From: Streptomyces sp. WP-1
Lineage (GTDB): Bacteria; Actinomycetota; Actinomycetes; Streptomycetales; Streptomycetaceae
Length of the DNA: 64,000 nt
NCBI RefSeq assembly: GCF_030450125.1
Contig: NZ_CP123923.1
Location: 2,170,001-2,234,000, forward strand
Reading direction: 5' to 3'
A program made the position numbers and the translations under genes. A model generated the notes under the pieces. The model searched no databases. It saw only the letters and a program-made list of their open reading frames with translations, and was not told where the DNA came from. This document shows, one piece after another, positions 1 to 7,362 of this stretch. Each line of letters begins with the position of its first letter. Position 1 is the stretch's first letter.

Positions 1-589
1 CCGCCGAGGGTTTCAAAACCTCCGCCCGCACCTGCACTGTCCAGCCCGCGCACCAAAACCTTCAACACCCTGGCCAGGAAGGCCACCTGGCCCGAAGAAC
101 CGCCACCCCGCGACCCACCACGACGTCGGGAAAACGACCAGACGTCCCGAGAGCATCATCGAGCGCGACAGCTTCAGGGGTTAAAAGACAAGCTAAGGGG
201 CCGCGGACCGGTTGTGAGTCAGTAGGCGCAGCCACGGCCTGGCCCCCGGTGTCGCGCGGGTACGCGGAGGGCAGGAGGGCGGTCATCGTCCGGTGTCCGG
301 CCGGGCGGGTGCGGTCATCGACGAGCGCCTGCACGACATGATCGTCCACACCGGGCTGGTGAGGCCGCCCGTGCATCGCATACACCACGCCAACGGCGTC
401 GATAGCCGCCAGTCCTTTGTCGGTCACCATGCCTCATCCGCGCCCACACCGCTACGGCCGCCGCCCTCGCCCACGCCGCCGGCCAAACCTCGATGTTCGC
501 GCCTCAGACTCGATCGCCGGAGCCTGCCACCGTTCGCGTGCCTCGGATAGACGGCCCGCTCCCCCGCGGATGTCTTCCGTTCCTGGTCC
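1..589. other. No recognisable gene
   Basis: Open frames exist on both strands here (for example a minus-strand frame at 62-430), but none shows a domain, a convincing ribosome binding site or a clear partner. The stretch borders a decayed methyltransferase gene and is probably degraded accessory DNA. Confidence 0.4.
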
Positions 590-649
590 GTGGCCGTAGT
601 GAGGGGCGGCGCGTGCTCGATCTGCTGGTGGCAGGTCGACCCCGGCGGA

Positions 650-1177
650 ACCGGCTCTCTCCTGGCTGTAGAGCAGGGTGCCGCTCCAGGACGGACGGGG
701 AGCGCTCATCAGCAGTGTGTCGGCGGTGATGTCAGTGAACCCGGCCTCATCGAGCAGCTTGGTCCACACGTGTTCCTGGAGGCCCCCAGCGACGCATGGT
801 GGTGGCGTCGCCGTCCCGGGTTCTTGCCGGGATGTCGGCGGCCACGGCATCGGGCTGGGCGGGCGCCCCGTTCAGGTAGTGGGCGAGAGTCGCGAACACC
901 AGCCGCCCGCCTGGCTTGAGGGAAGCTGCCACCGCGGGCAGCAACTCGCGGGGGGACAGTGAAGTCCAGGGCGCCGAAGACGCTGTACAGCGCGTCGTAC
1001 ACGCCAGGCATCGCCCGCAGATCTCCTACACAGGCGGCCGGTCAGGTCACCGCGCAGCTCCGGGCCGGGCCCGCCGTTCTGCTCCCAGTTCCAGGTGAAG
1101 GTTCCGGAGACCGTGCGGTCACTGGTGGCGCGGGCGCGGCCGTAGTGGTGCCAGAGGTCTGCGGTGCTGGTGGTCAC
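650..1177 (-). pseudogene. Broken class I SAM-dependent methyltransferase
   Basis: The pieces of one methyltransferase lie in order on the minus strand but in different frames. A GTG start at 1177 gives VTTSTADLWHHYGRARATSD and continues to a conserved-looking FTWNWEQNGGPGPEL stretch. A second frame has PGVYDALYSVFGALDF. A third has LLPAVAASLKPGGRLVFATL (the GGRL strand of the Rossmann core). A fourth has the C-terminal helix region EHVWTKLLDEAGFTDITADT. The SAM-binding glycine motif expected between the first two pieces is absent, so there is probably a deletion as well as at least three frameshifts. It cannot give a working enzyme. The end at about 650 is approximate. Decay of this kind fits the edge of an insertion hot spot. 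Confidence 0.6.
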
Positions 1178-1202
1178 CCGGCCCATCGTGGCCGCCGCGA
1201 TC

Positions 1203-1547
1203 TCATCGTGGGTCGGTTCGCCGATGGTGCGGGAACTGTCCGCCGTTGAACTTCTCGCACAGCTCGGCATACGCCACGGTGTCCAGAATGACCATGTGGA
1301 CGCCGATGTCGACGAGCTTGCCGGGTGCCAGGCCCAGCCCCTCGCCCCGGTGGCTCATCGTGGTCAGCAGGTACGCATACGCCTGTCCGAGGACCATTGC
1401 GGCCATGACCGAGTCGTAGGGGTAGTCCCGCATGAAGAGGCCGACCTGCTTGTCCCGCAAGTCGGCCGGCGCCACGTCCCGTACACGGCGGACGGGACCG
1501 GTCGTCGGGTCGGTGGCCCAAGGCGATCGGGTAGCGCTGCTTGCCAT
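1203..1547 (-). CDS. Small protein of unknown function, possibly frameshifted at its 3' end
   Basis: An ATG at 1547 opens a 114-residue frame with RDKQVGLFMRDYPYDSVMAA and LVDIGVHMVILDTVAYAELC, which look like real protein rather than shadow coding. I do not recognise the family. After the residues KFNGGQF the sequence that would read naturally onward (RTIGEPTHDEIAAATMGR) lies in another frame and runs up to the GTG of the methyltransferase pseudogene at 1177. The original gene may therefore have been longer and translationally coupled to it, with a frameshift near 1230. Treat the 3' end as unreliable. Confidence 0.4.
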   Translation of the reverse strand: MASSATRSPWATDPTTGPVRRVRDVAPADLRDKQVGLFMRDYPYDSVMAAMVLGQAYAYLLTTMSHRGEGLGLAPGKLVDIGVHMVILDTVAYAELCEKFNGGQFPHHRRTDPR

Positions 1548-2090
1548 GGAGTGCCTCCGAACAACTGTGCCCCGTAGTTCGGGGCGCGTACCCAGCACAC
1601 CGCGCCGACGAGCCTAACGGCCATCAACTCCCCACTTTTGCAAGGCGTTTGCATGTCACGCAAACGGGCTCGACACGCTCGGTCGGCGCCCGTAGCGTGG
1701 ACAGTTCCCCGTCTGTGCGCTGTGGGAGGGACGCGTGCGGGTTGACCCGCTGTGGAGCCGCAGGACAGTACTGCGGTTGGCCACGCAGCGGCTCCCCGGC
1801 GCGCTTATCCGGATCGGGCGCCAGCACCGCTCCTGGACGCTGGCCGCACCGGTCGGGATCGACATCTGGCCGGGACTCCGCCGCCTTGACCGTCGCCCGG
1901 CGCAGGAGCGCAACATCTGTGCGTGCAGGATCGTGTGATGTAGAGCGAAGTAGGCGCTCTCATGTACCCAGCGGAGGCGTATGAGACGCTCGGCCGGGTA
2001 GCGGCGCTCGTTGACACCGCTCCCTGGACGCGACCCCGTTGGGCGAGACCCGGATTTTTCCGAAGTCCGGTCTGGACGTTTCGGGAACGT
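1548..2090. other. No recognisable gene
   Basis: Several short overlapping frames on both strands have no domain and no good start site. I see nothing here that I can support as a gene. Confidence 0.4.
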
Positions 2091-2133
2091 CGTGTGTGGT
2101 TGTACAGCTCAACAAACTGTACAACCACACACG
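2091..2133 (-). terminator. Strong hairpin downstream of the 2142-2486 gene
   Basis: The arms 2091-2107 and 2117-2133 are perfectly complementary over 17 bp (outer arm CGTGTGTGGTTGTACAG) around a 9-base loop. It begins 9 bases past the stop of the minus-strand gene at 2142, so a transcription terminator is the simplest reading. There is no long U tract, as is common for Streptomyces terminators. Confidence 0.7.
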
Positions 2134-2141
2134 GGAGCTAC

Positions 2142-2486
2142 TCAGCCATGACGGACTTCTCGTGTCGTGTCCGACCGAATGTCTTGGTAGAGAACTCTCC
2201 AGCCGGATCCGAGCTCTCGCGCCAGGTCACTTGCGAGCGACTCTCCTGTCGCGACGAATTCTTCCTCGGCTTGACGCGTCAGGAAACCGGACGAGATGGG
2301 GTCGTCGTGGTTGAGTGTTTGATCGAATTGTCCAGCCCAAGCGGTGAATCGATGCGCCAACTGAGGCGACAGATTCAGGCGAGAGTCGCTGGGCGCAACG
2401 TCGCCGGCATCAGCACCGGTGAGCCAAAGCGGGTGGCACTCATAGTCCGCCATCACCTTGATGGCCCGCTGGTTCCTGGTGTTCAT
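2142..2486 (-). CDS. Small conserved-looking protein of unknown function
   Basis: This is a 114-residue soluble protein. The core IKVMADYECHPLW, followed by a predicted helical region with SGFLTRQAEEEFVATGESLA, resembles small uncharacterised Streptomyces proteins, from memory. The ATG at 2486 sits 6 bases after a GGAG and overlaps the stop of the upstream membrane-protein gene (ATGA), so the two are translationally coupled. An internal ATG at 2453 (MADYEC) is the alternative start. No catalytic motif is visible. The 17-bp hairpin just downstream closes this two-gene unit. Confidence 0.65.
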   Translation of the reverse strand: MNTRNQRAIKVMADYECHPLWLTGADAGDVAPSDSRLNLSPQLAHRFTAWAGQFDQTLNHDDPISSGFLTRQAEEEFVATGESLASDLARELGSGWRVLYQDIRSDTTREVRHG

Positions 2487-2758
2487 TCCACGCTCCTCGG
2501 GAGGGCGACGGCACCCATGTCGGCGTCCCCGCTGTCGGTGGCCGTGGCACGTCCGGTCCTGGACACCTGTACGGTCGTGCTCCCGGCCGGAGCCAGCAAC
2601 CCGCAGACGCCGACCCCAAGGGCCGCCACACCGACCACCGCGGACACCGTCCCAGCCACCTGATTCGCCCGGTCCCAGCTCAGCAACGACAGCACACCGG
2701 CGAAGACCGCTAGGACCAGCACCGTCGTGACCATCACCGCGCGCCGATTACCCCGCAC
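2483..2758 (-). CDS. Small two-helix membrane protein
   Basis: A 91-residue protein from a GTG at 2758. Residues about 9-26 (VMVTTVLVLAVFAGVLSLLS) and about 35-57 (a V/G/A/L-rich stretch) are two hydrophobic segments. The remaining C-terminal tail is polar. The function is unknown. It overlaps the next gene by 4 bases, which suggests the membrane protein and the soluble protein work together, but the sequence does not say how. Confidence 0.6.
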   Translation of the reverse strand: MRGNRRAVMVTTVLVLAVFAGVLSLLSWDRANQVAGTVSAVVGVAALGVGVCGLLAPAGSTTVQVSRTGRATATDSGDADMGAVALPRSVE

Positions 2759-3183
2759 AGCCCTCCCTCGCGTCCCGTCGAAGCAGAACCGCGCCGAGCC
2801 CGGTACTGTCCACGCCGCATGCCAAGCCCCACCGTACGGCCAAGCCCTGTATCCCCATGCGGGGAAGCTCCAAAGACAGCCCTGGAGCGCAACGGCACCC
2901 CGGACAACGTGTCCGCACGGCCCACCACAAGGGCTGACAGCGTCTGCCAGCGCAGGGAGCCCCCTGGGACCTCTTTCTTCCGGGACATCCGACCAGCAGG
3001 GCCAAGTACGTCTGCGCTCAGTGCCCCGTTGATGCTCGCTACCTTGACATGGTGTGACCTATCGGAGGGAAGGCCTGACACCCCATCAGAAAGAGCGTCA
3101 AATGAGCGTCATTCCAGCGTCGACATATCGCCCGCAACGCCCACACCGCACATGAAGCGCGCGGACAAAATCACAGCTCAGGA
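2759..3183. other. No recognisable gene; outer flank of the island
   Basis: Weak frames only. A minus-strand frame at 2734-3081 has no domain or convincing start. This is the DNA immediately outside the left attachment-like repeat. Confidence 0.4.
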
Positions 3184-3247
3184 GCCCTTCGCGGCCGGCT
3201 CTAGAATCGCCACACACTCCACATGATGCGTCATCGGAAACAGGTCG
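3184..3247 (+). repeat. Left attachment-like repeat: displaced 3' end of the TRAM methyltransferase gene
   Basis: This 64-bp segment matches 40552-40615 in the same orientation at 58 of 64 positions, with 29 bases identical in a row at 3215-3243. Read on the minus strand it encodes DLFPMTHHVECVAILEPAAKGS followed by a stop, almost the same C-terminus as the intact methyltransferase (DLFPMTHHVECVAILEPAEKGR). Several differences are silent. Similarity stops sharply on both sides, so this is a gene end left behind by integration, not a decayed full gene. Confidence 0.8.
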
Positions 3248-3619
3248 CTCACCACGCGGCTGGGAGAGTGCAGGTCAGGGAAAGGGTTTCTCGGCCCGAG
3301 AAGGGGCGCGGCGGGATGCCAGAGCGTCGAACGAGCGTCACGGCCGACGGTCCCTCACCCGGCGGAAAGCCGCACGGCCCGGCCTCAACCGCGACAGCAT
3401 GCGGTACCCCCATGTCCATGTACTCGCTGCTGGATGACGAGCTGCGAACCTCGTTGGTCTTGCTGCCGTTCCAGCAGGGGCAACGCGTTGGTTCTCGAGG
3501 ACATTCAGCGATCCGGTGGTGGACTACACCATGGGGCCCCCAGAGTTGACCGGCCGGCCACCGGCCTGGTGCACCAGGCCGGCCGGAGCGGCATCACTGC
3601 TCCAGCCGGCCACTAAATG
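3248..3619. other. Cluster-free strip between left repeat and first cluster gene
   Basis: No gene is supported. The only structure I see is the GC-rich hairpin at 3550-3586 that ends the carrier-protein operon. Confidence 0.4.
3550..3586 (-). terminator. GC-rich hairpin at the end of the left biosynthetic operon
   Basis: The 10-bp arms CCGGCCGGCC (3550-3559) and GGCCGGCCGG (3577-3586) pair around a 17-base loop. An alternative fold uses the perfect 22-bp palindrome at 3561-3582. It lies 34 bases beyond the stop of the carrier gene at 3620. Confidence 0.6.
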
Positions 3620-3886
3620 TCACGCCCCCGCCTGCGCGGCAATGCTCAGGACATGGGCGCGGAACTGCCGAAGCGTCGGGTAGTCGGCGACAGCCTGTAC
3701 GGAGATGCGGCAGCCGAGCTCGCGGCCGAGCGTCAAGACCAACTGGGCTGCGGTCAGCGAGGTACCCCCCAGTTCGTAGAAGGTGTAGTCCTCGTAGTCG
3801 TCGTCCAGTTGCAGGGTGTCCCGCCAGTGGCCGGTGACGATCCGGTCCACGTCGGAGCCAGAACCCCGCGCCGCTGAGCTACTCAA
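3620..3886 (-). CDS. Free-standing acyl/peptidyl carrier protein
   Basis: An 88-residue carrier protein. The phosphopantetheine site is Ser43 in FYELGGTSLTAAQL. This GGTSL form is more typical of peptidyl than of fatty-acid carriers. The TTG start at 3886 lies 8 bases after GGAGGA and overlaps the stop of the upstream flavoprotein gene. It is the last gene of the left operon. The only adenylation protein in that operon (10523-12751) ends without a carrier domain and has a cysteine-type code, so this protein is probably its partner and would hold a cysteinyl thioester. That pairing is inferred. Confidence 0.85.
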   Translation of the reverse strand: MSSSAARGSGSDVDRIVTGHWRDTLQLDDDYEDYTFYELGGTSLTAAQLVLTLGRELGCRISVQAVADYPTLRQFRAHVLSIAAQAGA

Positions 3887-4802
3887 GGGCCATGTCCTCC
3901 GAAATCTTCCTGGCTGCGTTGATCCCGCTGCACGCCGCCCCCGTCCACATGAAGTATGGAGATCCGGGAGCGTTGCCGGCGCTGTAGACGAGTCGGTGCG
4001 ACGTCTGCCCGAAGAGGGTTGCCCGTGGGTAGCCGTGCGCGTTGAGTTCCAGTCCGAGGGACCGGGGCAGGCGTTGGTTGGGCCTGATGACGAAGTCGAG
4101 GACCACGACACCGGTGGTGATCGTCCGGCCCGCTTCCGTGGTCAGGGCCAGTTCGCCGGACGGCAGTCGCTCGGCCTTGCCGACCGTGTCGACAAGGACC
4201 TCACATCCGTGCTCGCGCAGCCGGTCGGCCAGTCCGCTCTCGGCGGCCGCGGGATCCCGCACGAGCGTGGTCAGGCCCTTGGCGTACGGGCGGCACAGCA
4301 GTGAGTGCTTCAGCGCCTCCTCCCCTGCCCCGAGGGACACGAAGTGCTTCCCGCTGTGTTCGTAGGTGTGGCAGTAGGGACAGTCGAAGACCGTCTTCCC
4401 CCAGACGCCATCCGGCAGCCAGGGCGGCAGTTCGTTGACGGTTCCCGCGGCGAGCAGCAACCTCCGAGCGGTGACCGGCCCCGAGGCCCCCGTCTCGACC
4501 ACGACGTACTCGTCGTCGTCGGAGAACCGCGCGGAGACGGCCTCGTCCCAGAGGAAGCGCACACCGTACGAGGCAGCGTCGGCCTCCATCTTGGCGTACA
4601 CCTCGGCGGGAGGCATGCCATGGGCGAAGGGGACGTTGCGGACCGCCTCGGCAGGCGAATTCCGGCGGGTGGGAAGGGACAGTACGAGAATCCGCCGCTT
4701 GGAGCGGCCGAGGAGCACGGCGGCGGACAGTCCGGCGGCTCCGGCTCCTACGACGACGACGTCGTAGGGCTGCGGCGAAGGGATGGACGGGGAAGGGGGC
4801 AA
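3879..4802 (-). CDS. Thioredoxin-reductase-like FAD enzyme with CxxC, possible thiol oxidase/reductase
   Basis: This 307-residue protein has an N-terminal dinucleotide fold (GAGAAGLSA at 19-27) and a redox pair Cys141-Pro-Tyr-Cys144 followed by HTYEHSG. The layout matches small thioredoxin-reductase-like flavoproteins, including the dithiol oxidases of gliotoxin and holomycin pathways (GliT, HlmI), whose motif is CPYCHG. The start is the TTG at 4802 after GAGGAG. Within a cluster that seems to make a small thiol, it could oxidise the thiol to a disulfide or reduce a disulfide intermediate. The published bacterial coenzyme M route ends with a reduction, which makes the second role attractive. 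Direction and substrate cannot be read from the sequence. Confidence 0.75.
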   Translation of the reverse strand: MPPSPSIPSPQPYDVVVVGAGAAGLSAAVLLGRSKRRILVLSLPTRRNSPAEAVRNVPFAHGMPPAEVYAKMEADAASYGVRFLWDEAVSARFSDDDEYVVVETGASGPVTARRLLLAAGTVNELPPWLPDGVWGKTVFDCPYCHTYEHSGKHFVSLGAGEEALKHSLLCRPYAKGLTTLVRDPAAAESGLADRLREHGCEVLVDTVGKAERLPSGELALTTEAGRTITTGVVVLDFVIRPNQRLPRSLGLELNAHGYPRATLFGQTSHRLVYSAGNAPGSPYFMWTGAACSGINAARKISEDMALE

Positions 4803-4837
4803 GGCAGCTCCTCGGACGGTCGCACCACAGGTGTCGG

Positions 4838-6355
4838 TCAGGTAGGGGGAACGCGCGCCGCCAGGGCCCTCGCCTCGGCGAGCAGCCGTTCCTCGGCGGT
4901 GTCGATCCGGGTCCGGTGGACCGCGGACCAGTCGGCCGCCCGCCCGGCGCGCTCCGCCAGCCGTTCGGCGTGGGCCCGGACTTGCTGCGGTGCGCTGCCG
5001 CCCCGCACGGTGCGGGTGGCGACGATGGCTCGCGGGTCGAGCGCGTCACGCAGCAAGGCCTCGTCCAGCGTCAGGGGACGGCCGAGTACCGCCTTGGCCG
5101 CACCGTCCAGGTCCGCGGGGGTGAGCGTGGCGACTCCCTCGTCGAGGGCCCGGGCGACGGCGGCGCCGACGATCCGGTGCGCGGACCGGTAGTCGACCCG
5201 GCAGCGCAGGACCAGTTCCTCCGCCAGGTCGGCGGCGCCGGTGAAATGCGCCCCGGCCGCCGTGCGCAGGGCCGACGTGTCGACCTCCAGTGTGTCCATC
5301 ACCCGCGCGGCCAGCTCCACCGTGCGCCGACCGCCATCGACCGCCTCGGTGACCTGGCGGTAGGTGTGCAGCCAGTTGTCCGTCCGGGCGGACGGGGTAC
5401 GTGCGGTCGTCAGGAGGCCGGCGGCCGTGCCGATCAGAGCGGAAGCGCCGGCCCGGACGACCGCCAGCGCGTACGGGTTGCGCTTCTGCGGCAGGAGCAC
5501 CGACGCGCGGCACAGCGACGCGTCCAGGATGACGTATCCGAAGGCCGGGCTCGTGAAGATCTCCATGTCCTCGGCGAACCGGTCGGCGGTGATGGCGGCC
5601 TGCACCGCGGCGAGGGCGGCATCGGTCACCCCGTCGGTCGCCCACATGATGTCGCGGGTGTGCGCCCCCCGGTCGGTGAAGGCCAGCCGCGCCGCCGTCC
5701 GCGCCGCGTCGAGTGCGATCCTGGATCCGCCCACCCCGCCGACCCCGACGGGCGCCTGGTCGACCAGCGCAAAGGCCTGTTCTATACGGTCCAGGTGCCG
5801 TACCGCCTCCTCCCCGAATCCGCCCAGGTAGTGCCCAAAGGTCGAGGGCTGGGCCGGTTGCAGGTAGGTGTGGTCGGCCCAGAGGGCGTCGGCATGGGCG
5901 TCGGCCCGCGCCCCGGCCACGGCGACGAACTTCGCCACGGCCTCGTGCAGGGCCAACAGCCGTCCGCGCAGCGCGACACGGAAGGCGATGCGCCCCGCCT
6001 CGCGCCGGGTCCGCCCGGTGTGCAGCCAGCCGGCGGCGGTGTCCAGCCGGCGCTCCAGCTCGCGCTCCCGGCTGTTGTAGGCGTCGCCGTACACCGGGTC
6101 GTAGGGGAATGCCTCGGCCGGTGCTTCGGTGATCCTCAGGAGTTCGGCCGACAGGGCGGCGGCGGCCCGGGTCGGCACCACGCCCGCCTCGTGCAGGGCG
6201 AGCAGATGGGCGAGATCGGCCAGACCCAGACCGTGGTGGAGCAGCGGAGCGTCGGCGGTCTCCACCGCGTATCCGGCCTCGACCAGTTCGGGTGCCGGAC
6301 CGCGGGTGATGCGGGCCTGGGCGCCGAGGTATCCCTCGGGTCTCGTCGTGCTCAC
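4838..6355 (-). CDS. Argininosuccinate-lyase-like member of the aspartase/fumarase superfamily
   Basis: A 505-residue protein with the ArgH-type region DHTYLQPAQPSTFGHY (161-176) and the superfamily signature at 284-294, ASVLLPQKRNP. In ArgH this signature normally begins Gly-Ser-Ser; here it reads Ala-Ser-Val, so one signature serine is gone. That, the location and the lack of other arginine genes argue against arginine synthesis. Superfamily members add to or eliminate from C-C bonds next to a carboxylate. In the bacterial coenzyme M pathway such enzymes handle phosphosulfolactate-derived intermediates. The GTG start at 6355 overlaps the stop of the PLP enzyme gene. The specific reaction is inferred. 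Confidence 0.8.
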   Translation of the reverse strand: MSTTRPEGYLGAQARITRGPAPELVEAGYAVETADAPLLHHGLGLADLAHLLALHEAGVVPTRAAAALSAELLRITEAPAEAFPYDPVYGDAYNSRERELERRLDTAAGWLHTGRTRREAGRIAFRVALRGRLLALHEAVAKFVAVAGARADAHADALWADHTYLQPAQPSTFGHYLGGFGEEAVRHLDRIEQAFALVDQAPVGVGGVGGSRIALDAARTAARLAFTDRGAHTRDIMWATDGVTDAALAAVQAAITADRFAEDMEIFTSPAFGYVILDASLCRASVLLPQKRNPYALAVVRAGASALIGTAAGLLTTARTPSARTDNWLHTYRQVTEAVDGGRRTVELAARVMDTLEVDTSALRTAAGAHFTGAADLAEELVLRCRVDYRSAHRIVGAAVARALDEGVATLTPADLDGAAKAVLGRPLTLDEALLRDALDPRAIVATRTVRGGSAPQQVRAHAERLAERAGRAADWSAVHRTRIDTAEERLLAEARALAARVPPT

Positions 6356-7362
6356 GGTCGCCTCTCAGGGGAATCGGACGGAGTCGGCGGCAACGATGTC
6401 CCCGGGGAGCCGAAGAGCGTGGGGGCACCACCGGACACCAGGAAGACGACGGGACCGCGCTGCCGCCCCGCACGAGCCCGGTCGACGAGTACCGCCATGG
6501 CCTTCGCGCCGAACACGGGGTCCAGGAAGACTCCTTCGGTGCGGGCCACGAGCCGGGCGGCCTCGGTGCCGGCCGCCGAGGGCCTGCCGTAGCCGGACCC
6601 GGCGAGGCCGTCGAGGATCTCGACGTCGTCGGCGCCGGTGTCGGTGAGGCCGGCCAGCCGTCCGGCCTGGTCGGCAAGTTCGGTGACCCGCGCCGCGCAT
6701 TCGGTCACCGGACGGCTCACCGACACGCCCGTCACTCGGTAGGAGGTGCCCCACATCCGCGCTCCGGCCACGAGACCCGCCTGAGTGCCGCAGGAGCCGG
6801 TGGCCAGCCAGACCGACTCCGGTTTCAGCCCGGCTTCGTCGAATTGGTCGGCCAGTTCACCGCTCGCCCGCAGATAGCCGATGGATCCGAGCGGGGTCGC
6901 CCCGCCGCGCGGCAGCGCGTACGGCCGCCTCCCCCGCGCGCGCAGGTCCCGGGTCAGGGTCTCGATGCCTGCGTCGACGGATGTCCGCTCCGTGCTCCCG
7001 GTGAAGCGGATGTCGGCGCCGACCAGCTCGGCCAGGGCATGGTTGCCGACCGGTGCGACGGGCGGTCCGTAGTAGACGAGGTGGGGTTCGAGCCCGTGCC
7101 GGGACGCCGTCACCGCGGCCAGCGTGGCCCAGTTGGACTGGGGGCCCGCCCCGGTCACCAGGCTGTCGCAGCCGTCGCGCAGGGCATCCGCGATCAGGTA
7201 CTCCAGGGCACGGACCTTGTTCCCGCCGAGGCCGACACCGGTGAGGTCGTCCCGTTTGAACCAGACCTCCGTGCCCAGTACGGCGGAGAGTCGCGCGGCG
7301 GGCTGCAGCGGCGTGGGGGCGTTGACCAGGGGAAGGCGCGGCAGCGCGTCGAGGGGGCTCAT
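6352..7362 (-). CDS. D-cysteine-desulfhydrase / ACC-deaminase-like PLP enzyme
   Basis: A 336-residue fold-type II PLP enzyme. The Schiff-base lysine is Lys49 in GVGLGGNKVRALEYL, and the TGAGPQSNWA motif around residue 75 matches the D-cysteine desulfhydrase / 1-aminocyclopropane-1-carboxylate deaminase family. These enzymes cleave or rearrange small amino acids; several release H2S or a thiol by beta-elimination. Its coupling to a ComA homologue and two aspartase/fumarase members is the set seen in Xanthobacter coenzyme M synthesis, where a homologue of this family takes part in late sulfur chemistry. The starts and stops overlap both neighbours. A sulfur donor role here is inferred. Confidence 0.8.
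   Translation of the reverse strand: MSPLDALPRLPLVNAPTPLQPAARLSAVLGTEVWFKRDDLTGVGLGGNKVRALEYLIADALRDGCDSLVTGAGPQSNWATLAAVTASRHGLEPHLVYYGPPVAPVGNHALAELVGADIRFTGSTERTSVDAGIETLTRDLRARGRRPYALPRGGATPLGSIGYLRASGELADQFDEAGLKPESVWLATGSCGTQAGLVAGARMWGTSYRVTGVSVSRPVTECAARVTELADQAGRLAGLTDTGADDVEILDGLAGSGYGRPSAAGTEAARLVARTEGVFLDPVFGAKAMAVLVDRARAGRQRGPVVFLVSGGAPTLFGSPGTSLPPTPSDSPERRP

Noticed and set aside
62..430. Minus-strand 122-residue frame beginning VTDKGLAAIDAVGVV
   Set aside because: It has a hint of a winged-helix end, but no domain, no partner and no convincing ribosome binding site.
4838..6355. Ordinary arginine-biosynthesis argH
   Set aside because: The signature serine pair is altered, no other arg gene is near, and the gene is embedded in a biosynthetic operon.
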